NCBI RefSeq assembly: GCF_037975245.1
Contig: NC_092576.1
Coordinates: forward strand, 25,011,611 to 25,075,610
Length of the DNA stretch: 64,000 nt
Reading direction: 5' to 3'
Source of the DNA: Apostichopus japonicus
Lineage: Eukaryota; Echinodermata; Holothuroidea; Aspidochirotida; Stichopodidae
How positions within the stretch are numbered: position 1 is the stretch's first letter; each line of letters opens with the position of its first letter. The notes beneath the pieces are model-generated. The model worked only from the letters and a program-made list of their open reading frames with translations, was not told the DNA's origin and made no database searches. Of this stretch, positions 14,440-25,822 are shown in pieces. Position numbers and translations under genes: made by a program.

Positions 14440-15795
14440 TAGCATGTATAGTCACCTACTGTCATATTAAGTCATGACGAAACATTTCATTGAGAATGTA
14501 TTCAATCATCGCGTTTTCTTTTTTTCTGGGGGGGGGGGGGAGGGAATAACTTCAAATGCACTTCAAAATATCATGGATTGTATCAAGAGAACAAAGCAAG
14601 GCTAACATATCTGAAATAGATTTTCACCTTTTCCTCAACTATTCCGTGGTATATGAATAAATGTTGGAGATTTCTGAAATATATAGAGACTATTCATTGT
14701 AACAGACCGAAACTTTTTTCAATCTAAACTTTAAAAACTTAAGATTCTTTTTGGGATACTACACAGGATTAACAGCGACGAGGTCAAGATGGCATCACGA
14801 AGGACTTACCGTACAATTATCTATTTAGCTTGACTGCCCAGTGTGACCTCTGTATATCATCTTATAGCAACAACCATCCCATTTCTAGTGAAATATATGT
14901 GATAAGGTAATATGTTCAACATTTAAAACACACCCTCATCGTCCAGGTCTCTAATACGAAACATATTTCAACCAGAAAAGAAAAACATGAGACTCAACAA
15001 TCTCCTAAGAGACAACGAACAACCTCACCTGTTCGACAATTGGACGTCTGGACGATTAGAAAGGGGATACATGAACAAGGTAATGTGGGTCCGATGAACA
15101 TGAATGTCACGAAGCTGACGTGAATGATTCGAAGAGACAGCATACGGCGAATCACCTGCAAAGGAGTCATAATTCAATTAGAGGTCATTATGGAACAACT
15201 AATACAGGTGACTGTGGCTTGTATAGCAAATTATGGCTTAAAGATCCGGTCCGTTATGCTGCGAATCTTCTCTTGCCCAGATAGTTTAGGCCGTGTGGAC
15301 AATTTTGATGTTCAAGATTTAATCAGAATATAAGAAACATTGGTCGGAAATACAAATATATTTTTGAATAAAATATATTGTAAACAGTAAAACTGATATA
15401 AAAGTGTCATAAACAGAATAAAGCTAAATTTAAAACTACTAGGGCACAGGAATATGCAATAATTGATGCACTTAGTCACCTTAATATTCCCTTTATAAAA
15501 ATGTGTTTTTTTTCTAATATTCAACATTGCTCTCAATAAAACAAGTATAAAGGTGTTTTTGCAATACCTCAGAAATGTTTTTGCAAATAAGGGCGTGGGC
15601 AGCGCGGCTCTTAACTGAATCACGAGAGTGAATACCCGACACGGGGCGCCAACGGCAGACTGAACAAATACTGCCTAACGTGGTCCCCCCCCCCCGATTA
15701 ACTTATGCAATACCTCCGGGGAGAGCCCTAATTTGACCCTACCTCCGGTGTCTAAAAAATGCAACGAAGCCAACCAGGACGGGAAGTTATTAGTT
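14440..15795. other. No gene recognised
   Basis: Contains a poly-G run at about 14,528-14,540 and a GC-richer patch at 15,585-15,720 with a poly-C run. No exon is supported. Confidence 0.4.
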
Positions 15796-15818
15796 ATACA
15801 ATACAATACAATACAATA
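15796..15818 (+). repeat. ATACA pentanucleotide microsatellite
   Basis: About four and a half perfect copies of ATACA in a row, directly before a CpG-containing stretch. Confidence 0.85.
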
Positions 15819-15853
15819 TGGCGCCGCGTAGTCAGCCCTCACTCCCGGACACA

Positions 15854-15937
15854 ATGGCGACATTTAGCAGAAGTGAGAAGATTTCTGTGTTGGTGGTCTC
15901 TCACATTGATAGGCTGAGAGAGATTATTGGAACTTAA
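15854..15937 (+). other. Short ORF after CpG-rich stretch, possible first exon
   Basis: A 27-codon frame begins at an ATG in good start context (CACAATGGC) and reads MATFSRSEKISVLVVSHI and onward to a TAA. It follows a CpG-containing stretch (GGCGCCGCGTAG) that stands out from the AT-rich surroundings, as promoters and first exons often do. No partner exon was found downstream and no family is recognised. It may be chance. Confidence 0.15.
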
Positions 15938-17153
15938 GCTACAAGGTGCTTTAGGTTAGGTTCAACTTTGATGTAACCAAAGCAATGTCATTTAGTAATT
16001 TTGATAATTCAATAATACATTTTGTCCGAAACAGCGTCCCGATTCCGACTGTTTTTATTCTGCTGGTTGCTAATCGGTAAATACAATCCATCCCATATAA
16101 TGAAGGTGAGAGCGTGACATAAAATGTTCACTTATATATTTCATTCTACACCTTTATCATTTTGAGGTCAATACACTAGAACTGATATAACTAATAGAAC
16201 GTACTCGTCAGCTTTGAAATGTCTCAGATAATTATAATATATAATAACCGTGGGTATGCATGAACATATCGGATTCCATAGAGCAAAGCTGCGCGAATAG
16301 TAATTGTATGGAATGGACAAAGTAAACCGTCTATGCTTTAAAGTGTTACTATTTACTTGGAGCTGTTAAGATCAGTTAAAGACATTTAGACAACATATAA
16401 AAAAACATAGAAACATATAAAAAATACCCTGAAAAGATCAGGGCTATAGAGAATTGGACATTTGAATTATCATCGGAATATTGCCAAAAACCCGTCCAAA
16501 AGCAGAAAAAGCTCTTCATTGTTTCAAAAAGATCATATATCGCTCACCTACACCTTTTTTTTTTTAAATCCGATAAATGTTATGTTCTTTACAGACATCC
16601 TTACAAAATTAAAGCAATGAAATTGGGATAGCGCCACACAAGCGTTGTAGGAACAATTTGCATATTGCAGGTACGGTCCGGGTGTGCGTGTGCATGAATA
16701 TTTGTGTATATACGTGTTTAGTTAATGTATTGTATATCCTGGTGGAGGGGGCGTGTCCACAGTTCTTTTTACAATCCTTATATCTCGTTCATTGTGCAAC
16801 CAATTTCCACAATTTTAGCCTCAAATGATAAGAACTATTTAGATAATACTATATTGACATAAAATAAACCAAAAATAAAATGTTATCACTATTGGTAGTA
16901 TGTATTCCAAAATAAGCTACTTGGGGACCTAATTTGCATATTTGCAGATAAAATTAGCCCAATACTAGTGAAAATTATCAGATATGAAATCAACAGTTGT
17001 TGCTCTTTCCATTGATATAAAGTTTCTTGTAAACTAGGTAACACTGCCTTGTAAAAGGAATATACAAGAAAGGTCTTACAAACGTGCGACCATGCTGCCA
17101 GTAAACAATGTTAATAAAATATGATTCAAAGTTTTTCCCCTTTATCTACACAG

Positions 17154-17395
17154 GCTAGAGATGATCTTGCTAAAGTAGAAGGAGCAGTTGCAAGGGTTGC
17201 TATTGGGATGTCTGCGGCTTCGACTGTTTTAAGTGGCCTTTGGTTTTCGGCATAGATGTGGCAGAGAGGCAATAACGAAGACAGACGAACGAAAATTACA
17301 GCGAACCAAATGGCACCAAAAGCAACATAGCAAAGTCAGGAGATTTTTCAGAGCTGCTCCTTGACTTAGAGAAAATTACTTATGGAACTCATTAA
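17154..17395 (+). pseudogene. Terminal-exon copy 0 (ApoL-like?), broken
   Basis: Preceded by a good acceptor (CCCCTTTATCTACACAG). It starts ARDDLAKVEGAVARVA and ends with the shared SELLLDLEKITYGTH and TAA, but a TAG interrupts it after about 34 codons and the frame shifts later. It is the same exon as the open copy in unit A and is taken as a dead copy. Confidence 0.6.
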
Positions 17396-18653
17396 TGAGA
17401 TTTGACAGGTAGAGTAATATTTATTTTAATATAATTGCAATATTTTAATATGTTGTTGATGTTTATCAGTACACTTGATAGAGTACTTTTACATGTCTGT
17501 TTCACCAACACTCGACATCACAATTGAAATGGAACCGAATTTTAAAACAACAGCGAAAATACTTCGGATAGCTTTGAATCAGGTTTCAATGCTGTGTTTG
17601 TCAATACCGTTGTCCCTTGGACATTTTTCGTGCAAGACTATATAAACCAAAATGACATTGGTTGTCATTCATGGGGTTTCTGTTGTTTGCAACAGGCAAA
17701 GAGGAAATATACCTGTGTACAGGCTCAAATATGTTGTAACATGGAATACACAGAAACTATTCTGCCGTTAAAGTTTTACTGTGGGTTTGAACAAAGATAT
17801 ACATTAAATATTTATGTCCACAATCTTTGGCATACCGTTTAAGCAGTCCATTCAAACAATTAAGGTAAATAAAGAAACTTTGGCAAGGAATCCTGTATAA
17901 TTCTTTCCAAAAGAAAAAGGAACATTATAATTATATACGATCAAAAGTATAAAAATCGATACTGGTACACAATATTATATAAATTTAGTCGCGCCCCTTT
18001 GTTTGAACAAGCCAATGGAAGTATATTAGTAAATGCATATGAAGTAAGGTGGAAACAACCCACAACTCATCTTTGATACCAAACAACGTAACAAGTAAAC
18101 TGAATAGTACAAGTGCACATGTACTAGTCTACACATAGTATCCACACAGTACACATATTGCATTTTGCTCAGTTCCGCTTTTGCAAGCATGGAAGCAAGA
18201 AACCTGACAAAAGAACAAAGCGACTAACTAATTCTCAACGAAAGGCACGAAGAACCAAGCCGCGAAGAAAATAGAGTAAAAGGCAAATCTGTATCTGCGA
18301 AGAACAGCACTGAACGTAGCCTATGTCGTGCGATATGCCTAATTCAACATATTGAACAAGGCATAAGCCTACCATTGTTTAAAGGTATTTTTCTTTATCC
18401 GGGACTTTTAAGGTAACGTAGATTATTGTGGATTGATCAATCGGATCGAGGCTCTCTTTTTCAATCTCGAACATTCGGTGAGGCTCGACGAACTTAATAT
18501 TACCACTTATCGTCCAGCAAATTCACTGAATGTATAGGCAGTAGTAGTAGTAGTGCCGAACTCATATAAGATGGGCAGTTTTTGTTCCGTTTTGTAATAT
18601 TTTGTCGTAATCCTCACTTGTATTTTTAAAACACAGAGTCATAAGTTGGTACA

Positions 18654-18929
18654 TTGAAACCAGGTACACCGCCAGTTTTTTCCACTCCCGAAAGGGGTGT
18701 TATTCTAGCAGCAAAGCAAGTAACCTCTTTACTGTTTCAAAATGAACAAGCTATGTCGGTTTTAATGCTGTTGGTTGGTATAACTCTTGTATTATATAGA
18801 TGGCTAAGACTCAAGAAAGAAAAATATGTTTATATTGCCAATCTCACATCAAAGAGAACTAAAGCAAGGAGAGTTCTGACCATCCATACATTCAGCTTCA
18901 ATGAACCAGACACTAAACTACAAATGTAG
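18654..18929 (+). other. ORF made by a deletion joining two unit segments
   Basis: A 91-codon frame. Its first part (KPGTPPVF) is the start of the short conserved segment seen at 38,991, 48,771 and 54,748. Its second part (from STPERGVILAAKQ) matches sequence that in unit C lies about 1.2 kb further on (near 55,990). It contains a hydrophobic stretch (VLMLLVGITLVLYRWL) followed by a Lys/Arg-rich tail, so it could look like a tail-anchored peptide. In units A, B and C the second segment is interrupted or shorter. I see no proof of expression. Confidence 0.3.
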
Positions 18930-19298
18930 TTACGTTCCTTGTAACCACCTCTATGAGGCTGTATTGGATATGGTGGATGTTATTGCTGGAGTTGACTTCC
19001 AAAAACCTGTTCGCTAAACCAATTTGAAATGTTTTCTTGTAGTAATAGTTTGATTGAGGAAATTACACTTGGTAGGAGGCTTTTCATTTGATCCAAACAT
19101 CCACAAATCATCACTTCAAAACAGTTGGATACTTTGAATAATTAGATATGGAAAAGGTTTATACCTACCTACCAACCTACAACATAGGACACATGTCTCA
19201 TAGCGAGCACATTTTAAAAACAAACTCAAACATAGCCTATTCCCTCATATTTTAATAAATCTTTACAATGAAAGGACGTAGTCGTGTCCTCTAAAATA

Positions 19299-21020
19299 GT
19301 GAAAGGAAGCGGGGAAGTAGGGAACAATACAGCGGGCCACACCAACAAATGATGACAGTGACGACAATCTCTTGGCTCAAGTAATCTTCCTTAGTTCCTA
19401 GACCTTTATACACGCCAAGGTCAAAATCAACGACAACAGAAGAACAGCCTGTGTAACATAGAGCAAATAACAAACAGAATATGAGATAACATGATCATGA
19501 TTTTAATACAACAAATGTTCACAGTGTGCAGACTACAACGAAGCCCAGACTTTATGTCCCATTGCTTGAAGAAGCAATGCACAAATGCATCAAAGCTACC
19601 ACGCATGTAGCACAGAACCAATAAGAGTGAAGCAAGCACCGAAATATCGATGTAATTTGAAACTACAACTTCAAAGGAATCTACACACAACGACAAAACT
19701 TTTGAAAACAGTATTAATGCAATGAATGCTCAAGGTAATTGTAAACAGATCAGGGATTCACCAAAGTGTCCTCAACCAGAGAGAGCTGTCATCAACAGAA
19801 ACTATTAACAAAATCCTATTAAATTAATTATAAACACACATGGTACACCCTGCATAACAATATTTACATTTCATAACAAATAGTTACGTAACTCAAGGAT
19901 ACTGTAAATAGCAATAAGTAATCATATACAGCAATGGAGCTTTACCTATAGGGACCGAAAGCCATAACTCATGTTACGCACGGAAGTGATATAATAAATG
20001 GAAACGGCTGAACAAACATGATGTCATAGACACTAACTACAATCTCTTTAAACATCAGACCCATGATTTGTCTATAAAATATCAGCCTTATAAATCCTAT
20101 ATACAACTACACCTCTTAACTCGGTACATCAGCAGGTCTCACGAATATTACAAGAACTATTAACAATAAGGAACGATAGTCTAAAAAGACCTGGTGAGAC
20201 ACTGAATGTGCCTGCCAACTGCACCCTATTGAACTCATTACTCACCAGACCCAAATGGATAAGTTAACAGCGACCCCGTCAACCCAAGGACATCCTCAGT
20301 GATATCACGTCTCACAATATACCACACGACCTGGAGTCTATTAGAAAGAGTGACGTTAACACATAAAATACCTAAAACTAGCACTTAAGTATACTGCAGC
20401 AAGACCCCTAATTACCTGTTAGACACTTTAGTGTGTCACATCACCTAATTCACGTGGGACCTAGTTGTCCTATTTAAATTATTACGTATAAAGTACAATT
20501 ACACAAGACAAACAAAATAAAGATATAACGAACAATGAAGCTTAAAACAGTAAAACTAGTTGCATATAAACAATTAAGCATACTATCGTACACTTAGGTC
20601 TATTAAATTAAATCATCCATATAGGTCCACATAGCCATGGTGTGTTAGGCTGCTAGCCCACGCTGACCCCTGTAGTATTACTACGTTAGGTCATAACCTA
20701 AGTTGGGTCCATAATACCTACATAGCGTTATGCCGTAGGCTAAGCTGAATACATAGCACCTACAGTGTGTCAGACTGGCCTAGGCAGGAACCCTTTGTTC
20801 TGGGTGAGCACATGGGCCACCTCCCAAACTACAATAGCCCCCTCTTCACCCATGTGACTAGAACAACACACTAACACATACCAAATTTAGTATAAAACCT
20901 TATGAATTGATATCACCTTTTATCTAACAGCATCTTGAAACAAATTTACACTAATTAATGATAATTCCTTAAACTCATAATTGTAAAAGGAAACTCTATA
21001 CTAATTCAACATCAACTCAA
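19299..21020. other. No gene recognised
   Basis: Unique within the window. Short frames (for example 19,427-19,696, minus) have no recognisable motifs. A stretch at 20,630-20,880 is richer in GGCC/TAGG words. The left end of an LTR follows at 21,021. Confidence 0.4.
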
Positions 21021-21862
21021 TGTAAGGGAATATTAACCTTATATAATATAACCAACCAAGATTTGGACAAATTACATTCTTCAGAGAAACATTTAATCTA
21101 CATGTCCTCCCACATGCAGCCAAACATTAAATCAACTATCTCTCTGTATACATGTCAGCCACATATATCCAATCGGACCAATCCATTTCAACATTATTGG
21201 TTAGAATCAGATAAATCAAATGTATGCAATTCTGAACACAGCAATTTCACTCGAAATTGGACCTTACCTACGCTAATTCAATTGGCAACCTAACACAGTG
21301 AAGCGATAGACCCTTACTAAATGTCGATCTATAACTTACACAGAAATTGACCTTGAACAACACATCAACCCACAACTTAGTGCTAAACAATGATACATGA
21401 TTTGTTTTAATGGTCAACTCACCGGGTAACACCAGCTTTACAACAATCTTCTCGAAAGTCTCAAGTTAAATACCTTTTGCCCAGCTGAAACTGGCATGTT
21501 GTTTGGATAACAATAGAGAGTGAAGTGCCTACATGGGTGCAGGGCAGTGAGATACATACACTCAGTCGGCGCAAGGATATTACCATAAAACCTTTCTTTT
21601 CAAAATGTAATATGCCTTAATGAAGCAATACATGTAAATGTTGATAAATTACAAAAGTTCCATGATAATTTATAAAATCTAAACAACTAAAACCTAATAA
21701 CTGCTCAATTATCCATGTTAATGACATCATGAATAGTCAATATGTAAATAGTAGGCAGTATATCCTGGGCATGTGAGAGTCAAATGCAAGGCGTACTAGT
21801 GTAACCCACACACTTAGACAGATTAACGTGGCAGCATGAATTTCTACTTTACTACAAGTTTC
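21021..21862 (-). repeat. LTR of Ty3/gypsy-type element (3' LTR, minus orientation)
   Basis: In plus coordinates the repeat starts TGTAAGGGAATATTAAC at 21,021 and ends CTACTTTACTACA at 21,862, so it has TG...CA borders. Its first 170 bases recur directly at 23,351 on the other side of the integrase region. Its last 120 bases recur at about 63,226-63,352. Read on the minus strand it lies downstream of the integrase, as a 3' LTR should, with a purine-rich stretch (GCAGGGAAACT) just before it. Confidence 0.65.
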
Positions 21863-23350
21863 CCTGCGATTAAAGTCCTCGCCCCGATGAACGTTAATCT
21901 AATGCATACTGAACAGTTAGAAATACAATGAACATGAAACCAGCCATGTGATGTCTACTTGACCAAACAACTCTGGTTACACTGAGAAATACAGACTTAA
22001 AGAAAAAAGTATTAGTTCACAGAACTAATGTAAATACAATGTCACAACGATACACCAATCATAAAGCAGCTATGTCACTTATGGATCTGGAATTGAAGAC
22101 CGAGGGAGATGAGCCGGATTGCTTTGTTGACCCTTGGTAATACGTTCTGATCTACGAATACTTTGACATGGTCGATCTGCTTGGGGTATGGTTTCTTCCC
22201 TCCTTGTTTCGTGGAACAACCAGCATGGAATAAGTGCATTTTCATCAGTGTCGTCACGTCATCATTGTCTCCCCCAATTTTCAGGATCCGGGTCATCTTC
22301 CTCAGCAGCTACTCCAAGATGTCCTGACCGTCCTCACTTGGCAAGTATGGAAAGGGCTGGCGGGGATCTAGGATGATTAGACGTCGGTACTGTGCGCACT
22401 GCTCCACCTAATAATGGTCTGATATGGTATACATCTAGGCCTTCATTTATAGCAACTACAATAAAGGGCTCCCTGTTGTACTTGTCTTCCAATTTATGTC
22501 GGCCTTCATGCGCACATTTCTTAAGGAAAACTCTGCTACCAACAAGTATGTGAGGGCTCAGTTGTTGAAGGTCATGTGTCTCCTTGGTGGCTTGTAATGC
22601 AGCTTCCAACTCGGTGAACCTGAAGAGGAGCATCTGCCTGGGCTGCAACAAACTCTTCACCCCAGTCTTCTTCAGTGTTTCCCAGAATTTGTTATATTGG
22701 AGTATATGGCTCACGTCCACAGAGGAGTCGGTAAGGGGAGAACCCGGTGACGCTGTGAGGGGTACAGTTATACCGGAACACAAGCTGGTTAAGTAATTCC
22801 GGCCACTTATGTCGATGTTCAGGCTCAATGGATGTACCATTCCGCACAAAGTCCGGTTAAAACGTTCAGTTTTCCCATTCCCTTGAAGATAATAGGGGGT
22901 GGTGCGGGTTTTCTCTATACCATGCAAGTTGCAAATCTCCCGGATCAATCCACTCTTAAAATTCATGCCTCTGTCAGAATGCATCCGTAACGGTGTGCCA
23001 AAATGACCAAACCAATGATCTCGGAGGGCCTTTGCAACTACAGGGGGTGCCAGTTTAAGACAAGGTATGGCCTGCGCATTTTTAGTGAGTACATCCGTCT
23101 TGACCAGGACATCCTCGAAGCCACCTATGCCACGGTCTCGAGGAAGTCAATTGCCAACATCTCTTGTGGTATGAATGCGAGCAGATGTCGCAGGGGAGTA
23201 CGTACCTTTGGAGTTTGCTCCTTGATAGCAGCACAGGTAAAACAATCCTTCACATAGATTTGCATTTCTCTATGAAGGCCAGGCCAGAAACATTGTGCCT
23301 TAAGAATGCCAAAGGTACGGTTTACGCCTCGGTGTCCACAGTCGACACCG
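21863..23350 (-). pseudogene. Ty3/gypsy-type integrase region, frameshifted
   Basis: On the minus strand the order is that of a retrotransposon integrase. A HHCC zinc-binding segment (CGHRGVNR ... CFTC) starts near 23,340. A first catalytic Asp (AIDFLE) lies near 23,150, a second (HSDRGMNF) at 22,984-22,960, and the Glu in GNGKTERFNRTL near 22,875. A C-terminal part ends near 22,334, and a related open stretch reaches 22,075. A TAG and frameshift near 23,125 separate the zinc finger and first Asp from the rest, so the enzyme is not intact. Gag, protease, RT and RNase H are absent. The zinc finger abuts the LTR remnant at 23,351, so I infer a large internal deletion. The element is inert here. 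Confidence 0.85.
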
Positions 23351-23523
23351 AATGTAGGGAATATTAACCTTATATAATATAACCAACCAACCAAGATTTG
23401 GACAAAATACATTCTTCAGAGAAACATTTAATCTACATGTCCACCCATAGGCAGCCAAACATTAAATTAACTATCTCTATGTATACCTGCCAGGCTACCA
23501 CAAATATCCTATCCATTTCTACA
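23351..23523 (-). repeat. Truncated second LTR of the gypsy-type element
   Basis: A direct copy of the first ~170 bases of the LTR at 21,021 (TGTAGGGAATATTAACC start, GATTTGGACAAAATACATTC inside). It breaks off at about 23,523, where the next repeat (ACACTCTAAAAACAG) begins. By orientation it is what remains of the 5' LTR. Confidence 0.65.
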
Positions 23524-23935
23524 CTCTAAAAACAGTTGGTTAAAAAATTAACCAATACCTTAACCAACACTGGGCACGTATGTCAAATTCGACTTATTGG
23601 TGATAGTTTAACCAACACCTGTTGGTTAACGGCTTTAACCAGCCGTTGGGTAACATTTTTAACCAATAAAATAACTATACGTTTGTACCCAACAGTTGTT
23701 GGTTAAATTAATTGTGTAAATTATGCCCATTATTGGTGAACTTACAAATGTAGGGATCATTAAATTGGCGAATTAAAAATCATTGTATTGGGCAATTACT
23801 GTATTTAAATTGGGCAGTGGCTTTTACCATTACAAAAGGGTTGGGCAGTTAAATGAGCCTTCATTGCCCAATATATGTTGGCGAATGCAATATATTGGAC
23901 AGTGACGGATGAGATCCTCAATGGATTTTTCTTAA
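23524..23935. repeat. TTGGTTAA / TTAACCAA-rich repeat
   Basis: Begins ACACTCTAAAAACAGTTGG exactly where the LTR copy stops. It carries about ten TTGGTTAA or TTAACCAA words in both orientations between 23,535 and 23,710, then several TTGGGCA/TGCCCAA words to about 23,900. The start resembles the terminus of a non-autonomous DNA transposon; similar ACACTCTTAAAA words sit at 44,694 and 57,712. The far end was not found. Confidence 0.5.
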
Positions 23936-24765
23936 TGTAGTTGAAAGACTCCTCACAAGTTTTCTTCATGCAGACCTAATTTGCAACAATCAATTGAATA
24001 TGGCAATGCAAAGAGTAAACAATCCTAAAAAATATTGAAAAATTAACAAACAGTTACATTACAGAAGCCAGATGGATGACATTTTGAGAACTTGTTTTTA
24101 TTGAAAACAATAACCAGCTGAACCATGTGAATAAAATACAAACAAAACAAAACAAAACAACACACAAATATGCTTGGATGTAACAACTTCTTAGCTGTGC
24201 TCTATCAGACCTTTAAGGTGACACAATGTAAAAAACCTCTACTCTTCAAGAAGACCCTTATTCATAGAAAACTTGTAACACTCAATATCTCACATATGTA
24301 ACTATAGATCAATTGATGTATAAACAATCTATGAATCTAAACATCAATCATGATCTGATTAATCAAGGTTTACCTATACATACAGTTAATTAAGAATTAC
24401 ATTGAGTATCATATACGGTGTACATGATTACATTTAGAGACATATTTATGATATATGCCGTACATTGCAGCCAGTGCATTGTTCTTATTTCCAGTATTTG
24501 GATGTATAGTATATATCTTCACCACATATAGAGAAACATGTGTAGGTGAAATTTAGCTACATTAAACCTTACTCACTCATAAAAGATCAGTTGATTAGAT
24601 CGGGATTCCAATAAAAATTAGTAAGGAAAGTTTTGATTTGTACCAGAATGGTATGTAAAAATATGTCATATCATGAGTTTTAATTAAATGTCATTTCAAG
24701 ATGATGCTATTAGGTGTGTGAAGTTTAAAATAATAATATACAAACTTCTTGCTTACAATTATTAT
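23936..24765. other. No gene recognised
   Basis: AT-rich, with an (AAAAC)n microsatellite near 24,139-24,160. Near 24,725-24,785 the phrase CTTCTTGCTTACAATT occurs twice at the edge of the exon duplications. Confidence 0.4.
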
Positions 24766-25131
24766 ATGAGCTTCTTGCTTACAATTTCCTGTTAAGGCAC
24801 TTTTTTTTTCAGGGCCAAGAATGCTATAATACAACTTGGCATATGTGCTTCTTTGATTTCATTAATCACATTTTGAATGAACTGCCAAACAAGACTGCAT
24901 GAAGGTCGATAAGCCATGTCCAAAATGCACATTTGCCATGAAACAGAAATAGACAGCTTTTATAGAAGAGATTTGTGAGAAACTGACCTCTGTTCTAAAA
25001 TAGCAAATATCTAGGTTGGTACCAAGAGGGCTCCTTGCATACAAAAGTAGCTGCAGTATTTTTGTGGCATCAATATCCTTTGAACTTTGTAGAATATTAG
25101 CCATGAATATCTAGCTTACAATTCTTTCTAT
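24766..25131 (-). pseudogene. Extra copy 1 of SAMD3-like last exon
   Basis: Nearly identical, apart from single-base indels, to the next 366 bases, and about 80 percent similar by eye to the gene's last exon at 25,466-25,822. It still encodes ANILQSSKDIDATK and LGTNLDICYF, but the conserved FVILER core is altered and the frame shifts before the end. It is therefore a degenerate tandem duplicate lying downstream of the stop. Confidence 0.75.
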
Positions 25132-25497
25132 ATGAGCTTCTTGCTTACAATTTCCTTTTAAGGCACTTCTTTTTTTTCAGGGCCAAGAATGCTATAATAC
25201 AACTTGGCATATGTGCTTCTTTGATTTCATTAATCACATTTTGAATGAACTGCCAAACAAGACTGCATGAAGGTCGATAAGCCATGTTCCAAAATGCACA
25301 TTTGCCATGAAACAGAAATAGACAGCTTTTATAGAAGAGATTTGTGAGAAACTGACCTCTGTTCTAAAATAGCAAATATCTAGGTTGGTACCAAGAGGGC
25401 TCCTTGCATACAAAAGTAGCTGCAGTATTTTTGTGGCATCAATATCCTTTGAACTTTGTAGAATATTAGCCATGAATATCTAGCTTACAATTCTTTC
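25132..25497 (-). pseudogene. Extra copy 2 of SAMD3-like last exon
   Basis: The second member of the 366-bp tandem pair. It differs from its neighbour by one T in ATGTTCCAAAATGC, which changes the C-terminal frame, and by small T-run differences. It adjoins the real last exon. Such near identity points to a recent duplication or to an assembly artefact. Confidence 0.75.
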
Positions 25498-25822
25498 CTT
25501 TTAAGCCACTAATTACTTTTAAAGGCCAAGATGATCTAAGATCTCTAATGCAACTTGGCACATGTGCTTTTTTGATTTCATAAATCCCATTTTGAATGAA
25601 CTGCCACACAAGACAGCATGAAGGTCGGTAAGCCATGTCCAAAATGTACATTGCTTTGAAACAGAAATCGATAGCTTTCAGTAGTGATTCTTGAGGGACT
25701 GGCCTCCGTTCTAGAATAACAAATGTTTGGGTTGGTGCCAAGAGAGTTCCTTTGCGTACAACAAATGGCTGCGGCTTTTTTGTGGCATCAATATTTGGAA
25801 TTTGTAGAATATCAGCCACTTC
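25466..25822 (-). CDS. SAMD3-like gene, last exon
   Basis: Acceptor TTTTTCTCACAG. It encodes 118 residues from EVADILQIPNIDATKK to KLDIHG and a TAA. The core is QTFVILERRPVPQESLLKAI, then DFCFKAMYILDMAYR and VWQFIQNGIYEI, the conserved C-terminal block. This copy, unlike the two behind it, is fully open. Confidence 0.7.
   Translation of the reverse strand, partial: EVADILQIPNIDATKKPQPFVVRKGTLLAPTQTFVILERRPVPQESLLKAIDFCFKAMYILDMAYRPSCCLVWQFIQNGIYEIKKAHVPSCIRDLRSSWPLKVISGLKGKNCKLDIHG

Larger units (their letters stand above)
16425..19298 (+). repeat. Duplicated unit, partial copy 0
   Basis: Collinear with parts of the tandem array further right. The ATCAGGGCTATAGAGAATTGG start at 16,430 matches 34,268 and 52,357. 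The putative terminal exon at 17,154 matches 35,029 and 53,116. The 3' flank at 17,574, the CGGTGAGGCTCGACGAAC block at 18,478 and the block ending TCCTCTAAAATA near 19,298 all recur in units A-C. Compared with unit C, about 1.2 kb is missing between the segment matching 54,780 and that matching 55,990 (join near 18,677). It lacks the retrotransposon found at the same site in A and B. Confidence 0.85.
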
